Assembly: GCA_003168295.1 (NCBI GenBank)
Contig: PMST01000193.1
Span: 48,351 to 55,119, forward strand
Direction: 5' to 3'
Source: Actinomycetota bacterium
GTDB lineage: Bacteria; Actinomycetota; Actinomycetes; Streptosporangiales; Streptosporangiaceae
Length of the DNA stretch: 6,769 nucleotides
The position numbers and the translations under genes were made by a program. Every line of letters begins with the position of its first letter. The stretch's first letter is position 1. This document shows positions 4,559 to 6,769 of this stretch, in pieces. The notes below the pieces were generated by a model. It ran no database searches and was not told the DNA's origin. It was given only the letters and a program-made list of their open reading frames with translations.

Positions 4559-6421
4559 GTGACGACCGCCTACCATCCGTGGGGCCGGGTAGACGCCGAC
4601 GGGACGGTCTATGTCCGTACCGCCGACGGCGAGCGGGTGATCGGCTCGTGGCAGGCGGGAAGTCCTGAAGAGGCGATCGCCTTCTTCCAGCGCAAGTACG
4701 AGGCGCTTGAGACCGAGGTCGTGCTGCTCGAGCAGCGGATCGCGAGCACCGACATCGCTCCCGCCCAGGCCTCGGCCAGCGTTAATCGCCTGGTCCAGGC
4801 GATTAACGAGGCCAACGCGCTCGGCGACCTGGACGGGCTCCGCACCCGGGTCGAGCGCCTGGTCGAGGACGTCGGCCACCGCCGCGAAGAGGCCAAGGCG
4901 GCCCGCGAGCAGGCGCGCGTGCAGGCGAAGGAGATCAAGGAGCGGATCGTGGCCGAGGCGGAGCAGATCGCCGCCGAAGCCACCCACTGGAAGAGCAGCG
5001 GCGAGCGGATGCGCGAGCTGCTCGAGGAGTGGAAGGCGGCGCCGCACGCCGAACGGTCGGCCGAAGCCGTCCTGTGGAAGCGGCTGTCCGCGGCCCGCAA
5101 CGCCTTCACCAAGCGGCGCAAGGCGTATTTCGCCACCCTGGAGGCGGAACGCGAGGACGTCAAGGCCCGCAAGGAGAAGCTGGTCGCCGACGCCGAGGCC
5201 CTGTCGGGGTCCACCGACTGGGGCCCGACCACCAGCGCGTACCGCGAGCTGATGGGGCTGTGGAAAGCGGCCGGACGAGCAGACAGGGATGCCGAGGCCG
5301 AGCTGTGGAAGCGCTTCCGGGCGGCCCAAGACAAGTTCTTCAACGCCCGTTCTGAGGTCTTCTCGGCCAAGGACGCTGAGTTGCGCGAGCACTCCGAGGC
5401 CAAGCAGCAGCTGCTCGATCAGGCCCAGGGACTGCTGCCGGTCTCCGATATCCGCTCCGCCCGGTCGGCGCTGCGCGGCATCCAGGAACGATGGGAGCAG
5501 ATCGGGGCGGTGCCGCGGGACTCCAGGGAACACCTGGAGTCCGGGCTCCGGCGGGTCGAGGACGCCATACGCAAGACCGAAGAGGCGCAGTGGCACCGGT
5601 CGAATCCCGAAGCGCTGGCGCGGGCCGAGGGGACGGTGGCTCAGCTGCGCTCGACCATCGCCCAGCTGGAGGAGCAGCTGACCCAGGCGCGCGAACGGGG
5701 CGACGCCGCAGCCGCGCAGAGCGCCGAGGAGGCCCTCACCGCCCGCCGGGCCTGGCTCACCGAAGCCGAGCACACCCTGGCGGAATTTAAGGTCTTAAAG
5801 GCTGCCTCAGCTGGTGACCCGGCTTCAGCTGGTGACGCGGTAGACGTCGTAGACGCCGTCGATGGCGCGGACGGCGCGCAGCACGTGCCCGAGGTGCTTG
5901 GGATCCCCCATCTCGAACGTGAACCGGCTGACCGCCACCCGATCCCGGCTGGTCGTCACGGTCGCGGACAAGATGTTGACGTGCTGGTCCGAAAGCACCC
6001 TGGTCACGTCGGACAGCAGCCGGGTCCGGTCGAGCGCCTCCACCTGGATGGCCACCAGGAACACCGAGCCGTCGCCCGGCGCCCAGTGGACCTCGACCAT
6101 CCGCTCCTGCTGGGTACCGGTCAGGTGCACGACATTCACGCAGTCCACCCGGTGCACGGACACGCCATGACCGTGGGTGACAAAGCCGGTGATCTGATCT
6201 CCCGGCACCGGGGTGCAGCACCGGGACAGGCGCACCCATGTGTCCGGCGCGCCGTTGACCTCGACGCCTGGGTCTCCCGGGGTCCTGGGCTGGGGTTCCT
6301 TGGTCGGCAGCGTCGTCTCGGCCAGGTCCTCCTGGGCCCCGGCGAGGCCACCGACCGACCTGACCAGCTTCTCGACCACCGACTGGGCGCTGACCCGCCC
6401 TTCGCCGACCGCTGCGTATAG
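4559..6421 (+). CDS. DUF349 helical-repeat protein; frame runs on into antisense of relA
   Basis: The function of DUF349 proteins is not established. Residues 1-60 form a small conserved-looking N-terminal region ([15 protein letters not shown]). The rest is helical and charged. Three DUF349 units repeat every 77 residues, marked by Trp144/158/173, Trp221/235/250 and, in the third, only Trp312. A Gln/Glu/Arg-rich coiled coil covers about 355-410. There is no signal peptide or membrane helix, so it is cytoplasmic. The GTG start has GGAGG 6 bases upstream. The conserved part ends near residue 410 (LAEF, base 5788), but the frame stays open to residue 620. Codons 411-620 are mostly the exact complement of relA codons, rich in His, Arg, Gly and Pro, and look non-coding. 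TAA stops sit in both other frames at 5788-5790 and 5796-5798, so one extra T in the TTT at 5786-5788 would end the protein after LAEF. A frameshift or true stop loss is therefore likely. Confidence 0.85.
   Translation: MTTAYHPWGRVDADGTVYVRTADGERVIGSWQAGSPEEAIAFFQRKYEALETEVVLLEQRIASTDIAPAQASASVNRLVQAINEANALGDLDGLRTRVERLVEDVGHRREEAKAAREQARVQAKEIKERIVAEAEQIAAEATHWKSSGERMRELLEEWKAAPHAERSAEAVLWKRLSAARNAFTKRRKAYFATLEAEREDVKARKEKLVADAEALSGSTDWGPTTSAYRELMGLWKAAGRADRDAEAELWKRFRAAQDKFFNARSEVFSAKDAELREHSEAKQQLLDQAQGLLPVSDIRSARSALRGIQERWEQIGAVPRDSREHLESGLRRVEDAIRKTEEAQWHRSNPEALARAEGTVAQLRSTIAQLEEQLTQARERGDAAAAQSAEEALTARRAWLTEAEHTLAEFKVLKAASAGDPASAGDAVDVVDAVDGADGAQHVPEVLGIPHLEREPADRHPIPAGRHGRGQDVDVLVRKHPGHVGQQPGPVERLHLDGHQEHRAVARRPVDLDHPLLLGTGQVHDIHAVHPVHGHAMTVGDKAGDLISRHRGAAPGQAHPCVRRAVDLDAWVSRGPGLGFLGRQRRLGQVLLGPGEATDRPDQLLDHRLGADPPFADRCV
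4780..4808. repeat. Perfect 14-bp inverted repeat inside the DUF349 gene
   Basis: The arms CGTTAATCGCCTGG (4780-4793) and CCAGGCGATTAACG (4795-4808) are exact reverse complements around one central base (4794). They encode residues 75-83 (VNRLVQAIN) and use A/T-ending codons (GTT, AAT, ATT) that stand out from the G/C-ending codons around them. Such a site suits a dimeric DNA-binding protein better than an RNA hairpin, because a 1-base loop cannot close. Confidence 0.85.
5518..5542. repeat. Perfect 10-bp inverted repeat with 5-base loop inside the DUF349 gene
   Basis: The arms GGACTCCAGG (5518-5527) and CCTGGAGTCC (5533-5542) flank the loop GAACA. The segment encodes residues around 321-328 (DSREHLES) in the third, degenerate DUF349 unit. 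In RNA this is a stable G/C-rich stem-loop on either strand. No T-run follows, so a classical terminator is not indicated. Confidence 0.7.
5786..5799. repeat. Short A/T-rich inverted repeat at the DUF349-relA junction
   Basis: TTTAAG (5786-5791) and CTTAAA (5794-5799) are perfect reverse complements around GT. This A/T-rich patch stands out in G/C-rich surroundings and carries TAA in the two frames not used by the DUF349 gene. It marks the probable original 3' end of DUF349. With only 2 bases between the arms it is a poor hairpin. Confidence 0.5.
5804..5840 (-). repeat. 18-base tandem duplication carrying the relA stop codon
   Basis: The 12-mer TCAGCTGGTGAC occurs at 5807-5818 and 5825-5836, exactly 18 bases apart, within 19-base copies that differ at two positions. 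On the minus strand each copy reads Val-Thr-Ser-stop. relA ends at the 5825 copy, and a second in-frame TGA follows 18 bases later at 5807-5809. Confidence 0.75.
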
Positions 6422-6769
6422 CCCGGACACGTCCAGGTAGCGCAGGTCGCGGGCCACGGTAATCAAGCTGTCGGCGGCGGCAAGCCGCTGCAGCGGGAGC
6501 CCTTGCTTGCGCATAGCCCGGGCGATCTGGTCCTTGCCGGCCTCTACCGCGGCTTCCCGGCGCTCCTTGGAGAACCACTGCCTGATCTTGTTCCTGGCCC
6601 GGGGGCTCTGCACGAACTTGAGCCAGTCCCGGCTCGGTCCCGCCTCCGGCGCCTTGGAGGTGAAGATCTCGACTGTGTCGCCGTTGTCCAGCGTAGATTC
6701 CAGCGCCACCAGGCGGCCGTTGACCCTGGCGCCCACCGTCCGGTGCCCGACCTCGGTGTGGATCGCGTA
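5825..6769 (-). CDS. relA: RelA/SpoT-family (p)ppGpp synthetase/hydrolase, C-terminal regulatory part
   Basis: The last 314 residues and the stop are present; the hydrolase and synthetase domains lie beyond the right edge (family members are about 750-850 residues). Visible parts begin with the end of the TGS domain (1-40, from [10 protein letters not shown] through [13 protein letters not shown]). Next is the helical segment with [20 protein letters not shown] (about 46-65). The conserved-cysteine/zinc-finger-type domain follows (about 175-215, with [10 protein letters not shown], Cys184, Cys185 and Cys210). A C-terminal ACT domain (about 224-314) completes it. In this family these domains sense the ribosome and regulate the switch between making and degrading (p)ppGpp in the stringent response. 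Actinobacteria usually have one bifunctional enzyme, commonly called RelA or Rel. The gene converges on the DUF349 gene, whose open frame overlaps it. The only CTA codon met by that antisense frame (Leu at 6419-6421) is what finally stops the DUF349 reading frame. Confidence 0.95.
   Translation of the reverse strand, partial: YAIHTEVGHRTVGARVNGRLVALESTLDNGDTVEIFTSKAPEAGPSRDWLKFVQSPRARNKIRQWFSKERREAAVEAGKDQIARAMRKQGLPLQRLAAADSLITVARDLRYLDVSGLYAAVGEGRVSAQSVVEKLVRSVGGLAGAQEDLAETTLPTKEPQPRTPGDPGVEVNGAPDTWVRLSRCCTPVPGDQITGFVTHGHGVSVHRVDCVNVVHLTGTQQERMVEVHWAPGDGSVFLVAIQVEALDRTRLLSDVTRVLSDQHVNILSATVTTSRDRVAVSRFTFEMGDPKHLGHVLRAVRAIDGVYDVYRVTS

Noticed and set aside
4394..5773. A 459-codon minus-strand open frame opposite DUF349
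   Set aside because: It lies antisense to a gene with clear repeats, ribosome binding site and codon bias. The composition (Leu, Gly, Pro, Arg) is that of a shadow frame.
1..6769. Mobile element, CRISPR array, tRNA or defence system
   Set aside because: No transposase, integrase, regularly spaced repeats, cloverleaf or defence-family motifs were seen; all genes are conserved housekeeping families.

Overview
This is a stretch of conserved bacterial housekeeping chromosome. Strong G/C bias at third codon positions, GTG starts, AGGAGG-type ribosome binding sites and the family makeup all point to a high-GC actinobacterium (Actinomycetes). I cannot name a genus. I see no phage, transposon, toxin-antitoxin, CRISPR, tRNA or rRNA in the window, and no convincing new multi-gene system. 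The unusual signals sit at gene ends, in the spacers and inside one gene.

Layout from left to right. Bases 1-566 (minus) are the N-terminal part of the RarA/MgsA AAA+ ATPase, which runs off the left edge. A long imperfect hairpin at 629-681 lies between it and aspS (688-2442, minus), a full-length bacterial-type aspartyl-tRNA synthetase with residues typical of non-discriminating enzymes. The 195-base gap upstream of aspS holds a hairpin leader, an A/T-rich patch and a weak promoter candidate. Next comes a glyoxalase II-like metallo-beta-lactamase hydrolase (2638-3399, minus). A 256-base divergent promoter region (3400-3655) separates it from a plus-strand pair: a membrane-anchored cyclophilin-type peptidyl-prolyl isomerase (3656-4528) and, 30 bases on, a DUF349 helical-repeat protein (from 4559). 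The right end is the C-terminal 314 residues of a RelA/SpoT (p)ppGpp synthetase/hydrolase (5825-6769, minus), convergent with DUF349.

The order relA / peptidyl-prolyl isomerase / metallo-hydrolase / tRNA synthetase / rarA is an established actinobacterial neighbourhood. The genes serve related needs (stringent response, tRNA charging, protein folding, replication-fork maintenance) but do not form one pathway. hisS, which usually follows the metallo-hydrolase, is missing from its slot.

The points most worth a second look are these. The DUF349 frame has no stop where its conserved part ends and runs about 600 bases antisense through relA. A perfect 14-bp inverted repeat lies inside the DUF349 coding sequence. 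Tandem microduplications carry the stop codons of both relA and the metallo-hydrolase. The two divergent genes share a matching element about 30 bases before each start codon. rarA may be transcribed without a leader.
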